DNA of 41,782 nt from Chitinophagales bacterium. GTDB lineage: Bacteria > Bacteroidota > Bacteroidia > Chitinophagales > Chitinophagaceae. The position numbers were made by a program, and so were the translations under genes. Below the pieces are notes generated by a model. It saw only the letters and a program-made list of their open reading frames with translations. It did not search any database and had not been told where the DNA came from. The DNA lies in the NCBI GenBank assembly GCA_015654695.1, contig JAATGJ010000032.1, positions 1-41,782 on the forward strand, written 5' to 3'. Below, piece after piece: positions 1 through 6,380 of this stretch; within the stretch, counting starts at the first letter, position 1; every line of letters begins with the position of its first letter.

Positions 1-108
1 TCCATCACCACACGCGGCTGCCAGTTCCAGTTCCGGATGCGGTTGCAAATACTCTGTTACAATGCTTCGTGCCAGCGGCTCGTCATCTATGATAACTACT
101 TTGCTCAT
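1..108 (-). CDS. LytTR-type response regulator, N-terminal fragment (cut by window edge)
   Basis: Only the first 36 codons are present; the gene runs off the left edge. The translation starts MSKVVIIDDEPLARSIV, which is the first beta strand and acidic pocket (IDDEPLAR) typical of the receiver domain of LytR/AlgR-type regulators. The ATG lies 26 bp downstream of the stop codon of the LytS-type kinase, in the same direction, so the two form a cognate two-component pair. The output domain cannot be seen; LytTR is inferred from the kinase type and the DDEPLAR signature. Confidence 0.85.
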   Translation of the reverse strand, partial: MSKVVIIDDEPLARSIVTEYLQPHPELELAAACGDG

Positions 109-133
109 TGGTACTATTTTTATTTAAAATCTG

Positions 134-1192
134 TCAGACACTCTTGGCGGTATCAGGCACCTGGGGAATCTTTATTAGTGTTGTAAAAATATTATCTTTT
201 GCTTCAGGGATCTGCAGATCATTGCGGGCAAACAATAAATATAGCCTGCGCTGTACGGATTTTAGCCCGAAACCTATTCCCTGCTTTGGCGAAGAAGTTT
301 CCGGATCAAAAGGATTGCTGACCTGTATAATTAATTCATTTTCCCGTTTGTTTGTCTGCAAACGGATAACGGTTTCCCCGGTTGTATCATATAATCCAAA
401 CTTGATCGCATTTTCCACGATCGGCTGTAGCAACAATGCCGGTACTTTCATTTGTAAAGATGCTTCATCACTTTCAATAACTGTGGCTAAACGGTTGCCG
501 AAACGTACTTTCTCAATATCCAGGTACAATTGCAGGTATTGCATTTCTTCCTGCAGGTTGACCCATTGTGTTTCTTCTTTCTTTATCGTACCCCTCAAAA
601 AATCGGATAACTGCTGCACCATCTTCCTGGCTTCTTCCGGCCGTATCCCGATCAGTGCGTTAATGGAATTTAAACTGTTGAATAAAAAATGCGGCTGCAA
701 TTGCTGGCGCAGTTTAAACAGTTCCGCTTCTTTGGTTAATTTTTCAGCATCTGATTTTCGTTTATCACTATTTTGCTGTTCCTGCCAGTTGAGCCAGATA
801 ATGCTGATCATGGTGACAATGCCCATTATTAAAAAAGCAATGCTGGAACGGATCATGACGGAACGTTTCAGGAAGGGCATATAATTTTCATAATCATTTA
901 AGACCAGTCCCAGCAGCCACTTCGTCAGCAGCACCCACAGGATGGTAAATACGACACACATACCCAGTACGTTTATATACTGATCAATACCCGGCGCATA
1001 ATACCGGAATGTATTCATCACCAGCAGGCAGAAGAGTAATAATGAAATATTGCTGATGACGCTGTCAATGATGGCAGTCTCCCAGGAAAGATCGAACCAG
1101 TGTAATAATAAGGCATGATCTGTCATTAATATCAGCCATGCGATAATGAAGACAAACAAAAAACGCCTTACTGAAAATAATGATACAGGCAT
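134..1192 (-). CDS. LytS/YehU-type sensor histidine kinase
   Basis: A 352-aa membrane kinase of the His_kinase (PF06580) type. Four hydrophobic segments lie at about residues 11-24, 47-62, 74-98 and 116-136. They are followed by a coiled linker and the phospho-acceptor motif QLQPHFLFNSLN (His168). The ATP-binding domain shows the N box (LLQPIVENAIKFGL) and the G box (GIGFGLKSVQRRL). The open frame extends 44 codons further upstream, but that part overlaps the DUF4288 gene in another frame. I therefore choose the ATG at 1192, seven bases after that gene's stop and just before the first membrane segment. It very likely phosphorylates the response regulator downstream. The ligand is unknown; the LiaF-like neighbour suggests envelope stress. 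Confidence 0.88.
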   Translation of the reverse strand: MPVSLFSVRRFLFVFIIAWLILMTDHALLLHWFDLSWETAIIDSVISNISLLLFCLLVMNTFRYYAPGIDQYINVLGMCVVFTILWVLLTKWLLGLVLNDYENYMPFLKRSVMIRSSIAFLIMGIVTMISIIWLNWQEQQNSDKRKSDAEKLTKEAELFKLRQQLQPHFLFNSLNSINALIGIRPEEARKMVQQLSDFLRGTIKKEETQWVNLQEEMQYLQLYLDIEKVRFGNRLATVIESDEASLQMKVPALLLQPIVENAIKFGLYDTTGETVIRLQTNKRENELIIQVSNPFDPETSSPKQGIGFGLKSVQRRLYLLFARNDLQIPEAKDNIFTTLIKIPQVPDTAKSV

Positions 1193-1199
1193 AAGCAGG

Positions 1200-1559
1200 T
1201 TAAGCCAGTTTAAGAAGCTGGTGTATCTGGGTAAAGAAGATATTTTCTGCTTTTTGATTGACGGTATAGATATACGCTTCTGCATTTTCCTGTTCCTCGA
1301 TTCTTGAATACAATTCCGCGCCATCTATCAGGTCGCTCAGCTTATACAGTTCACTTATATTGATGAACTGCCATTGTACCAGCTGTTCTTTACGGTTATA
1401 AAATGTTTCTTCTTCTCTTTGTCCCATGTTCAGGGCTTTTTGAAAAGCTTCTTCTTTGCTGCCTCCCGCTACCAGGCGAAGCTGTTCATCAAATTGCGGC
1501 GTATGGTCACCTTCGCCACATACAATGCGGAATACCATTTTTGCCAGATACCAGTTCAT
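1200..1559 (-). CDS. DUF4288 domain protein
   Basis: A 119-aa soluble protein. Its N-terminus (MNWYLAKMVFRIVCGEG) and the pattern of strand, acidic EEAFQKAL helix and WQFINISELYKL match my recollection of DUF4288, a small family of unknown function. It sits between the LiaF-like gene and the kinase gene on the same strand and is separated from the kinase ATG by only 7 bp, so co-transcription and probably translational coupling are likely. The biochemical role is unknown; the context suggests an accessory of the signalling unit or simply a passenger of the operon. Confidence 0.75.
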   Translation of the reverse strand: MNWYLAKMVFRIVCGEGDHTPQFDEQLRLVAGGSKEEAFQKALNMGQREEETFYNRKEQLVQWQFINISELYKLSDLIDGAELYSRIEEQENAEAYIYTVNQKAENIFFTQIHQLLKLA

Positions 1560-1575
1560 AAGCGTTTCAGTTGGT

Positions 1576-1595
1576 TGCCTGCCGTAAGGCAGGCA
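1576..1595. repeat. Palindromic repeat, CCTGCC family (intergenic copy)
   Basis: A perfect 8-bp stem TGCCTGCC / GGCAGGCA with a GTAA loop, lying just upstream of the DUF4288 gene. It shares the CCTGCC...GGCAGG arms with the two repeats found inside coding genes at 9197-9217 and 14003-14023, so it is probably a degenerate member of the same family. It could also act as an RNA hairpin between the LiaF-like gene and the DUF4288 gene. Confidence 0.6.
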
Positions 1596-1601
1596 GGGTT
1601 T

Positions 1602-1662
1602 ATGTATGCCATGATTTCAATGTGTTCATGGTTCAATAGTTCTTTACAGGTATGGCATACAT
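1602..1662. repeat. 11-bp inverted repeat in the LiaF-DUF4288 spacer
   Basis: ATGTATGCCAT (1602-1612) and ATGGCATACAT (1652-1662) are exact reverse complements separated by 39 bp. The 201-bp spacer they occupy has no convincing gene. It also holds two copies of GTTCAATAG and a degenerate interspersed repeat near 1731-1760. The function is unknown; a stem in the polycistronic mRNA or the ends of a decayed small element are both possible. Confidence 0.4.
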
Positions 1663-1760
1663 CTAATTAGTTTGGGTGGCCTGCAATCTTGTTCAATAGG
1701 GATGTAAAAAATGAACGGAATAACAAAAGTTGATCCTTCGACAAGCCTGGTACAGTACGG

Positions 1761-2555
1761 TTAATAGCTTTTTATCTCCATACCACCGAATACCATGGTT
1801 CCTTTCAGGATGAGTGTTTTGGAAGTGGCTTCGGATACGCCGGAAAACCTTCTTTTATCACTGATACCGCCGAAGATGGTGACCGCTCCTTCTGTTTTGA
1901 CCGCCCAGTTGGAAGGAATGATTAAAGTAGCCCCTCCAAATATCGCCGTTACATCCAGTACCGCCGGTGCTGTCATATCCGCCTGCATCAGGTCCACTTC
2001 ACAGCCCCCAAATACATTGACAAGATTACCACCTTTAAAATTTTTGGAAAGTATCACCCGTTTGCCGCCACTGAATACGCAGGTAAAGTCGATGAAATCA
2101 TCCTGGCTGTACGCTTCTTCACTGAGTGGTGTTATAGTTTCGGCCCGCACGCCAGCATTTTTTTTTTCAGCGCAGGTTTGCCAGCGTTTCCTGCGCTTTG
2201 GCCGGAATATAAATAAAACACCCAGTACAATTAATATCAATGGCCAGAAATGACGGCGGAGATCACCGGGAAAAAAATAGTCATTGATCAAAAATGCGCC
2301 ACCAATAATGACGGGCACAAACCAGCCACCATCGCGAAAACCTTTTTTAACGCCGATGAATATACCGATGGCGACCAGCAGCATCTGCCAGGTAAATAAC
2401 CAGACCGGCATAGGCACGCCATAACTCTTGACGAGCGCCAAACCTCCTATAAGTAAAAGGAAAAGACCGGTCCAGATATGATTATGGCCGCTGCGTTCCG
2501 TCCGCTCTTCCCACCGGCTCTTCATTTCTTCTTTAAAATTTCTGTAATCGCTCAT
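1761..2555 (-). CDS. LiaF-like membrane protein (LiaI/LiaF transmembrane region plus LiaF C-terminal domain)
   Basis: 264 aa. The N-terminal half has four hydrophobic segments at about residues 26-42, 51-69, 75-92 and 103-117, the last ending in a basic FRPKRRKRW stretch. The C-terminal half (about 150-264) is a beta-rich repeat with recurrent FGG/FSGG turns (VFSGGKRV, VFGGCEVDL, IFGGATLII, IFGGISD), as in the LiaF C-terminal family (cell-wall-active antibiotic response). In Firmicutes LiaF inhibits the LiaS kinase. Here the same arrangement next to a LytS-type kinase suggests a similar membrane-stress sensing role, which is inference. It is the first gene of the minus-strand cluster. Confidence 0.85.
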   Translation of the reverse strand: MSDYRNFKEEMKSRWEERTERSGHNHIWTGLFLLLIGGLALVKSYGVPMPVWLFTWQMLLVAIGIFIGVKKGFRDGGWFVPVIIGGAFLINDYFFPGDLRRHFWPLILIVLGVLFIFRPKRRKRWQTCAEKKNAGVRAETITPLSEEAYSQDDFIDFTCVFSGGKRVILSKNFKGGNLVNVFGGCEVDLMQADMTAPAVLDVTAIFGGATLIIPSNWAVKTEGAVTIFGGISDKRRFSGVSEATSKTLILKGTMVFGGMEIKSY

Positions 2556-2661
2556 GTTCTTTTCAGATTTTAGGTAAAACTATGGGGGAGATAGTGAATA
2601 GGCAACAGTGAATGGGCAATAAGGTAGTGAAACTCGGTGAACGGGGGGAAATGAGGGGTGA

Positions 2662-2669
2662 AGAGAGGT
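2662..2669. repeat. 8-bp target site duplication, left copy
   Basis: AGAGAGGT directly abuts the left terminal inverted repeat of the mobile element and is repeated exactly at 7100-7107. Eight-bp duplications are usual for the IS1595 family. Confidence 0.85.
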
Positions 2670-2695
2670 GGTCTATATCGGGTTAAGACACAAAT
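2670..2695 (+). repeat. Left terminal inverted repeat
   Basis: A 26-bp end beginning GGTCTATATCGGG, differing from the right end at positions 4 and 15 only. It is identical over all 26 bp to a further copy outside the element at 7108-7133. Confidence 0.88.
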
Positions 2696-2754
2696 GCTCC
2701 CTAAGCTCCCCTAACTATTTTGGTTATCTAGTTTGCAGTTATGAACTTTGCACT

Positions 2755-3252
2755 ATGAATGATAAAGAAGTTATACTGGCAGCATTGCAAAGGGAAAGAG
2801 ATGAACTACATGATAAGATCATGCAAGTAGATAGAATAATTAAGAAGGTTAAGAACGTGGACTATTCAAATGATAACAGCAATGATAATGCAAAGCAGAT
2901 TGAAGCAATTGCAATCAAACAGCCTGCTGCACCTGCTAAGGTTATTTCTCTTTCCACTTCTACTGATGTTAAAGTACAAGTGCTACGAGTGTTTGAGTTA
3001 TTAGGCAAAGCATCCAAATTGAGCCAGATTCAGGATGAATTTACCAGACTGACAGGCAGTAATTATAGAGTCCGGGACGTGGTTCGTGGTCTTAAACAGT
3101 CCAAGATATTGCTCATGCTAAAGCTAATTGATTCCCATCGTGGTATATTATGGGTTAAGAAAGACTGGGTTAGAAATGGAGTATTATTAGATGAATATAA
3201 GCCTGAAGGTTTTGATTTGTTCTATCAGCCAGCTAACGTAATATATGAATAG
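2755..3252 (+). CDS. Coiled-coil plus winged-helix-like protein (transposon accessory)
   Basis: 165 aa from the ATG at 2755. The frame stays open to 2668, but that part lies in the terminal repeat and is not protein-like, so the start MNDKEVILAALQRER is chosen. Residues 1-35 form a charged amphipathic coiled coil, 36-65 are a low-complexity Asn/Asp/Ala linker, and 70-150 resemble a winged helix (KVQVLRVFELLGKASKLSQI, then VRDVVRGLKQSKIL). It is the outermost gene at the left end of the transposon. The layout matches that of the protein at 5734-6243, although the sequences are only weakly alike. A DNA-binding helper of transposition is a reasonable guess; the function is not known. Confidence 0.72.
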   Translation: MNDKEVILAALQRERDELHDKIMQVDRIIKKVKNVDYSNDNSNDNAKQIEAIAIKQPAAPAKVISLSTSTDVKVQVLRVFELLGKASKLSQIQDEFTRLTGSNYRVRDVVRGLKQSKILLMLKLIDSHRGILWVKKDWVRNGVLLDEYKPEGFDLFYQPANVIYE

Positions 3253-3258
3253 GCATAT

Positions 3259-3645
3259 TTAAAGTAAGTCGTATTTAGTTTTAGTTGCCTTATCAATTGT
3301 TTCCGAAACTGAAATAAGTCTGATTATTTCATCCATTATTTTTTGAGGTATTGTTCCAATTAGACGTTTTTTTTCTTTTTGTAATATCTCGTTTATTTTT
3401 CCTTTAGAACGCTCAGTAATATCGGAACAGTCCGCAAATGAGTCATGATCTAAGAAGCCACATTTATCTTGAGGTAGAGGCAATTGAGTTCCTTGTAAAG
3501 CAGGGAGAAAATCATCTGGCCTTAATTCGGTATTAATATAAATAGTAGCAAGTTGTCCCTGACTGTCGCCAACTACAACTATCATTTTTACTTTTGGTTG
3601 GAATGAATCTGTATCGAATATTCTTATTACTGAGCCTACTTTCAT
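3259..3645 (-). CDS. Probable toxin partner of the Panacea antitoxin (MazF/PemK-like fold suspected)
   Basis: 128 aa. Its ATG follows the antitoxin stop with no spacer (TAAATG), so the pair is one transcription and probably one coupled translation unit. The N-terminus (MKVGSVIRIFDTDSFQPKVKM) and the later IYINTE, FLDHDSFADCSD and RLIGTIPQKIMDEI segments recall small-barrel MazF/PemK-type mRNA interferases, whose N-terminal G-x-V and mid-protein D/S positions look similar. I cannot align it firmly, so toxicity rests mainly on the partner: Panacea-domain genes are typically paired with a toxin of about this size. It lies inside the transposon, where it could stabilise the element. Confidence 0.6.
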   Translation of the reverse strand: MKVGSVIRIFDTDSFQPKVKMIVVVGDSQGQLATIYINTELRPDDFLPALQGTQLPLPQDKCGFLDHDSFADCSDITERSKGKINEILQKEKKRLIGTIPQKIMDEIIRLISVSETIDKATKTKYDLL

Positions 3646-4170
3646 TTATTCCCATTCTTTGAAATCAATTCGCTCCCCAATGTAGTGAATTAATTCCCTA
3701 GATGCGCCTAATCCCTTCGCAATTTCAATGTAGGAAATAGTTGAATTAAGCCCTTTTTTTTCTACTGTTTTATTGTAGGCTTCGTTGTGAGATTTCTTTT
3801 TTAGTTCACCAAAATTAAGATGCGAGTTTTCAGCAATTGATTCTTCTAAACAATTTATATCACTTTTGGATAGATAATCTAAATTCGGAGGTTGCTGAGC
3901 TTTTACAACATCGTCTTCATCAATTATAAAATATTTTTCATTTTGAGGGCTACTTTTGACTTTATCCAAACAATAGGAAGGAACAGGCCCGTGTTTCATT
4001 GCAATAATGCTGTCGCCAGTGATTGATCGGCCATACTTCAGTAAATGCTTTTCCTCAGCAAAATATAATATTTTTAGGAGTGAATATTTATCCCATTCTC
4101 CTCCCAGGCGGTTACAAATGAACAGCAAAGCTGTTACACATTTTGCTTTATTTAGTTGGAAATCAGCCAT
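3646..4170 (-). CDS. Panacea-domain (DUF4065/SocA-like) antitoxin
   Basis: 174 aa. The N-terminal half carries the Panacea signature: YSLLKILYFAEEKHLLKYG, then ITGDSIIAMKHGPVPS, followed by a helical C-terminal part with a HNEAYNKT segment. In published work the Panacea domain (PanA) is an unusually promiscuous antitoxin domain that neutralises many unrelated toxins by direct binding. Here it precedes a 128-aa partner gene on the same strand, with stop and start codons abutting. Antitoxin-first order fits the pattern of type II modules. The ATG is chosen because no better start precedes it and it begins the conserved helix. The module is a passenger of the IS1595-type element. Confidence 0.85.
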   Translation of the reverse strand: MADFQLNKAKCVTALLFICNRLGGEWDKYSLLKILYFAEEKHLLKYGRSITGDSIIAMKHGPVPSYCLDKVKSSPQNEKYFIIDEDDVVKAQQPPNLDYLSKSDINCLEESIAENSHLNFGELKKKSHNEAYNKTVEKKGLNSTISYIEIAKGLGASRELIHYIGERIDFKEWE

Positions 4171-4231
4171 TTGGGGAAGGGGTATAATCTAAAATTAGCA
4201 ATCTTTTTGTTAATTCAAAGTTTAAAAATAT

Positions 4232-4252
4232 TAGTTGAAAGTTGTCAACTAT
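4232..4252. promoter_or_regulatory. Operator-like repeat, copy 1 (upstream of the HTH gene)
   Basis: TAGTTGAAAGTTGTCAACTA plus one base, containing the dyad AGTTG/CAACT. A second copy with 19 of 21 identical bases lies at 4478-4498, right at the transposase start. This copy overlaps the -33 element of the promoter at 4242-4272, so a bound protein would block it. The small HTH protein encoded next door is the obvious candidate binder (inference). Confidence 0.5.
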
Positions 4253-4272
4253 CAATAAAATTCCTATATTTG
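4242..4272 (+). promoter_or_regulatory. Bacteroidota-type promoter for the HTH gene
   Basis: TTG at 4242-4244, 20 bp, then TATATTTG at 4265-4272, an exact match to the Bacteroidota consensus TTG-N19/20-TAnnTTTG. Initiation would fall at about 4278-4280, on top of the ATG at 4277. The transcript would therefore be leaderless or use the second ATG at 4283. Confidence 0.65.
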
Positions 4273-4276
4273 TGTT

Positions 4277-4459
4277 ATGTCTATGAATAATAAATGGCTC
4301 AAGACAGTTAAAAACTTTGCCCTCGGGGAAGGTGTTACAGCCTCATATATTTATAAACTTGTTAAAGAAGGAAAGATGCAATTAATTATGATTGACGGTG
4401 TAAAGTTTGTTGATACTGCAAAGTTTCCATCAATACCTGTTACCAATAGAAGGAAGTAA
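4277..4459 (+). CDS. Small excisionase-like helix-turn-helix protein
   Basis: 60 aa (58 if the second ATG at 4283 is used). The stretch TVKNFALGEGVTASYIYKLV, then KEGKMQLIMIDGVKFVD, follows the pattern of MerR/excisionase-type HTH domains (DNA-binding helix, short wing, ID-G-hydrophobic turn). It lies 37 bp upstream of the transposase on the same strand, and an almost identical 21-bp sequence lies upstream of both genes. A role as an autoregulator and repressor or architectural partner of the transposase is likely but inferred. Confidence 0.72.
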   Translation: MSMNNKWLKTVKNFALGEGVTASYIYKLVKEGKMQLIMIDGVKFVDTAKFPSIPVTNRRK

Positions 4460-4477
4460 TATATTTTTTTACCCAAC

Positions 4478-4498
4478 TAGTTGAAAGTTATAAACTAT
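4478..4498. promoter_or_regulatory. Operator-like repeat, copy 2 (overlaps transposase start codon)
   Basis: Begins TAGTTGAAAGTTATAAAC and ends in the first two bases of the transposase ATG (4497-4499). It matches copy 1 at 4232-4252 in 19 of 21 positions. Occupancy here would cover the transposase initiation region. A looser relative (TAGTTTGCAGTTATGAACT) occurs near 2729, upstream of the first gene of the element. Confidence 0.45.
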
Positions 4499-5378
4499 GA
4501 ACAAATATACAATAAACCAGTTTAGAAAAGCATATCCCGATGATGATGCCTGTTTGGATAAGTTGTATCAATTGAGATATGCCAACCTGATATGCCCTAA
4601 ATGTGATTCAGATAAGCCATTTAAAAGAGTAAAGAATAGAAGGTCTTATCAATGTCCTGCTTGTGGCTTTCAAATATATCCAACAAAGGGAACACCATTT
4701 GAGAAAACCCGCATACCGTTAACCCATTGGTTTTATCTCATATTTCTCCAAACTACTACCCGCAATGGAGTTGCAGCAAAGGAAGTTGAAAGGCAGCTAG
4801 AAGTATGCTATGAAACTGCATTAAGAATGTGTCATCAGGTTAAAAGACTTATATCTAATGAGAAGATTGAAAAGCTGACTGGCTTAGTGGAAACGGATGA
4901 AACGTACGTTGGAATGAAGGCAGCTAATATGACTAAAAAGAAACGTGCCTCAATGATAGATGCGAATAACACATTTAAAGATAATAAGACCGGTATAATG
5001 GGATTTGTTTCAAGAGATGGATTAGTTAAGACTGAAGTAATGTTTCCCGGTAAAACATTTAAAGAAAGAGTAAGGGATAATGTTTCAAATGAGGCATTTT
5101 TAATTACCGATAGTCACATAGGCTATCAGGGATTAGATATTGAGTATGCCGGGCATGAAACCGTAAACCATGATGCAGGAGAATATAAAAGAGATCAGTG
5201 GCACGTTAATACAATTGAAGGGTTTTGGTCACAACTGAAAAGAACATTGAAAGGGACACATATCCATTGTGATGCTAAGTATTTACAGCTATATGCCGAT
5301 GAAGTGGCTTTTAGATATATGCAAAGGAACAATCAGGCAGGAATGTTTGAAACTATTTTGAGCCACGTTGTTTCTTAG
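4497..5378 (+). CDS. IS1595-family (ISXO2-like) transposase
   Basis: 293 aa, full length for the family. An N-terminal zinc ribbon has Cys33-Cys36 and Cys53-Cys56 (CPKC ... CPACG) and is followed by a helical HTH region. The ISXO2-type RNase H catalytic domain shows VETDETYVG (Asp134), FLITDSHIGY (Asp205) and QWHVNTIEGFWSQLKR, with Asn238 and Glu241 as candidates for the third acidic or Asn position. It would cut and join the 26-bp ends and generate the 8-bp duplication seen around the element. Nothing in the frame suggests inactivation. Confidence 0.93.
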   Translation: MNKYTINQFRKAYPDDDACLDKLYQLRYANLICPKCDSDKPFKRVKNRRSYQCPACGFQIYPTKGTPFEKTRIPLTHWFYLIFLQTTTRNGVAAKEVERQLEVCYETALRMCHQVKRLISNEKIEKLTGLVETDETYVGMKAANMTKKKRASMIDANNTFKDNKTGIMGFVSRDGLVKTEVMFPGKTFKERVRDNVSNEAFLITDSHIGYQGLDIEYAGHETVNHDAGEYKRDQWHVNTIEGFWSQLKRTLKGTHIHCDAKYLQLYADEVAFRYMQRNNQAGMFETILSHVVS

Positions 5379-5508
5379 GTGTTACTGCCTTCTTTAAGGC
5401 TTTATCAAACTGATCTTTGCCATCCTTATTTAGTTCCTGGCCTTTTATAAACTTCTCATAACCCTGAGTAAGTTTTTCCATTGGTGTCTGATCTTTTTTC
5501 TTAGCCAT
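5353..5508 (-). CDS. 51-aa basic small protein, antisense to the transposase 3' end
   Basis: Reading from the ATG at 5508 gives MAKKKDQTPMEKLTQGYEKF and continues with a Lys-rich helical tail to a TAG at 5353. The last 26 bp overlap the end of the transposase gene on the other strand. The composition is protein-like (amphipathic, KKAVTPKKQ tail), and I recall similar small proteins near IS elements in Bacteroidota, though I cannot confirm this here. On its own strand TAACTTTG (5511-5518 region) lies just upstream and fits a -7 element. The function is unknown; a nucleic-acid-binding helper is possible. Confidence 0.6.
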   Translation of the reverse strand: MAKKKDQTPMEKLTQGYEKFIKGQELNKDGKDQFDKALKKAVTPKKQRGSK

Positions 5509-5619
5509 GTGACAAAGTTAGAAAAATCCTACCTTTATAAAACAGGCAGGCACACCGAGTGGGTGTGCCGTTAAACGCTGTACGACGCTTTTAGAACCTG
5601 TTTTGTACAAATTTTTGAC

Positions 5620-5729
5620 TACCTTTGCATCTTAAATGACAAAGAGGCTGTATTTATTAGTATAATAATTCGGTCTCATGTTTTTAAAAAAACCGCTACA
5701 TCTGTCGCCAACATTGATAGCGGTTTTTT
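5620..5729 (+). ncRNA. Candidate small RNA between a promoter-like site and a terminator
   Basis: TACCTTTG at 5620-5627 matches the Bacteroidota -7 element, with only a CTG in place of TTG at the -33 spacing. No reading frame follows. The segment ends in the stem AAAAAACCGCTA (5687-5698) / TAGCGGTTTTTT (5718-5729). A transcript of roughly 90-100 nt would result. Upstream at 5549-5569 there is another perfect hairpin, GGCACACC-N5-GGTGTGCC. This is a weak proposal; the terminator alone could serve the convergent gene at 5734. Confidence 0.25.
5687..5729. terminator. Bidirectional rho-independent terminator
   Basis: A 12-bp stem AAAAAACCGCTA / TAGCGGTTTTTT with a 19-nt loop, so both strands carry a T-run after the GC core. 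On the minus strand it starts a few bases after the stop codon of the gene at 5734-6243 and would end its transcript. Confidence 0.75.
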
Positions 5730-5733
5730 AAAT

Positions 5734-6243
5734 TTAAAATGGTAAATCTTCCAATGGCTCATCTTTATTGAAAGCACTTGGACTATCCGGCAACGGGTCT
5801 GGTATCTCCTTCCAGACATCATATAAAGTGCCCCCCCAGTCCGATATAATTTTTACAAACTCCTTGTGCATTGAATGAGTGCCCGATTTTAAACTTAAAG
5901 TAGCTGATACGCTTGCGATAGCCGATCTCCTTCCGGAAATATATTCAGGTTGATAGTCCGTCAATATGTCAACAATTTCATTTGTAGTTAACGGCTTCCC
6001 GGCTTTAGTAATAGCAAACTCTATCTTCTTAACCCAATGCCAGTTAATGTTATACTCCATCTCGTCGGAAGCACCCGTATTAATGTCCCCGGATTTAAGA
6101 GCCTGCTTAAGATCAGTAATCTTTGTGTTTAGAGCCTTAAGGTCAGCATTCAAAACAGCCATCTGATTTTTTATACTACGTTGTTTCTGAATGTATAAAT
6201 CAATCAAATCTTGGGCATCTTTTTCATCAATCTGAATCGGCAT
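5734..6243 (-). CDS. Coiled-coil plus winged-helix-like protein (second transposon accessory)
   Basis: 169 aa. Residues 1-55 form a heptad-rich coiled coil (LIDLYIQKQRSIKNQMAVLN and following). There is a short Gly/Asp linker, then about 65-150 look like a winged helix (VKKIEFAITKAGKPLTTNEI, then an SAIASVSATLSL helix). The C-terminus is acidic and Pro-rich (EIPDPLPDSP ... EDLPF). It repeats the architecture of the protein at 2755-3252 at the opposite side of the transposase. A clear promoter (6263-6291) lies 19 bp upstream and a terminator follows the stop, so it is a monocistronic unit. The function is unknown; DNA binding is inferred. Confidence 0.72.
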   Translation of the reverse strand: MPIQIDEKDAQDLIDLYIQKQRSIKNQMAVLNADLKALNTKITDLKQALKSGDINTGASDEMEYNINWHWVKKIEFAITKAGKPLTTNEIVDILTDYQPEYISGRRSAIASVSATLSLKSGTHSMHKEFVKIISDWGGTLYDVWKEIPDPLPDSPSAFNKDEPLEDLPF

Positions 6244-6262
6244 ATTAGAAATATTAATTCAC

Positions 6263-6291
6263 CAAAGGTATATTAAATTCTATAATGTCAA
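6263..6291 (-). promoter_or_regulatory. Bacteroidota-type promoter for the accessory protein at 5734-6243
   Basis: On the minus strand TTG (6291-6289), 18 bp, TACCTTTG (6270-6263). The predicted start site leaves a leader of about 10-15 nt before the ATG at 6243. Confidence 0.55.
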
Positions 6292-6321
6292 TATTCTATA
6301 CTTGTTCTAATGACAAAAAAG

Positions 6322-6349
6322 TTATCCACCAGATGGCCATTTTTCCACA
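6322..6349 (+). promoter_or_regulatory. Two DnaA-box-like nonamers
   Basis: TTATCCACC (6322-6330) and TTTTCCACA (6341-6349), 10 bp apart in direct orientation. The second fits the relaxed consensus TTWTNCACA and the first differs only at its last base. They lie between the divergent genes at 6243 and 6381 inside the transposon. Two short matches can occur by chance in AT-rich DNA. Confidence 0.25.
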
Positions 6350-6380
6350 AATTGGGTGTTTCTAGGGATTCTACACCGGT

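Noticed and set aside
108-884. 258-aa plus-strand frame opposite the histidine kinase
   Set aside because: It is the antisense shadow of a clear kinase gene, Cys/Ser-rich and without domain features.
1195-1324. Upstream extension of the histidine kinase frame
   Set aside because: It overlaps the DUF4288 gene in another frame and encodes a basic, non-family stretch; the ATG at 1192 is better.
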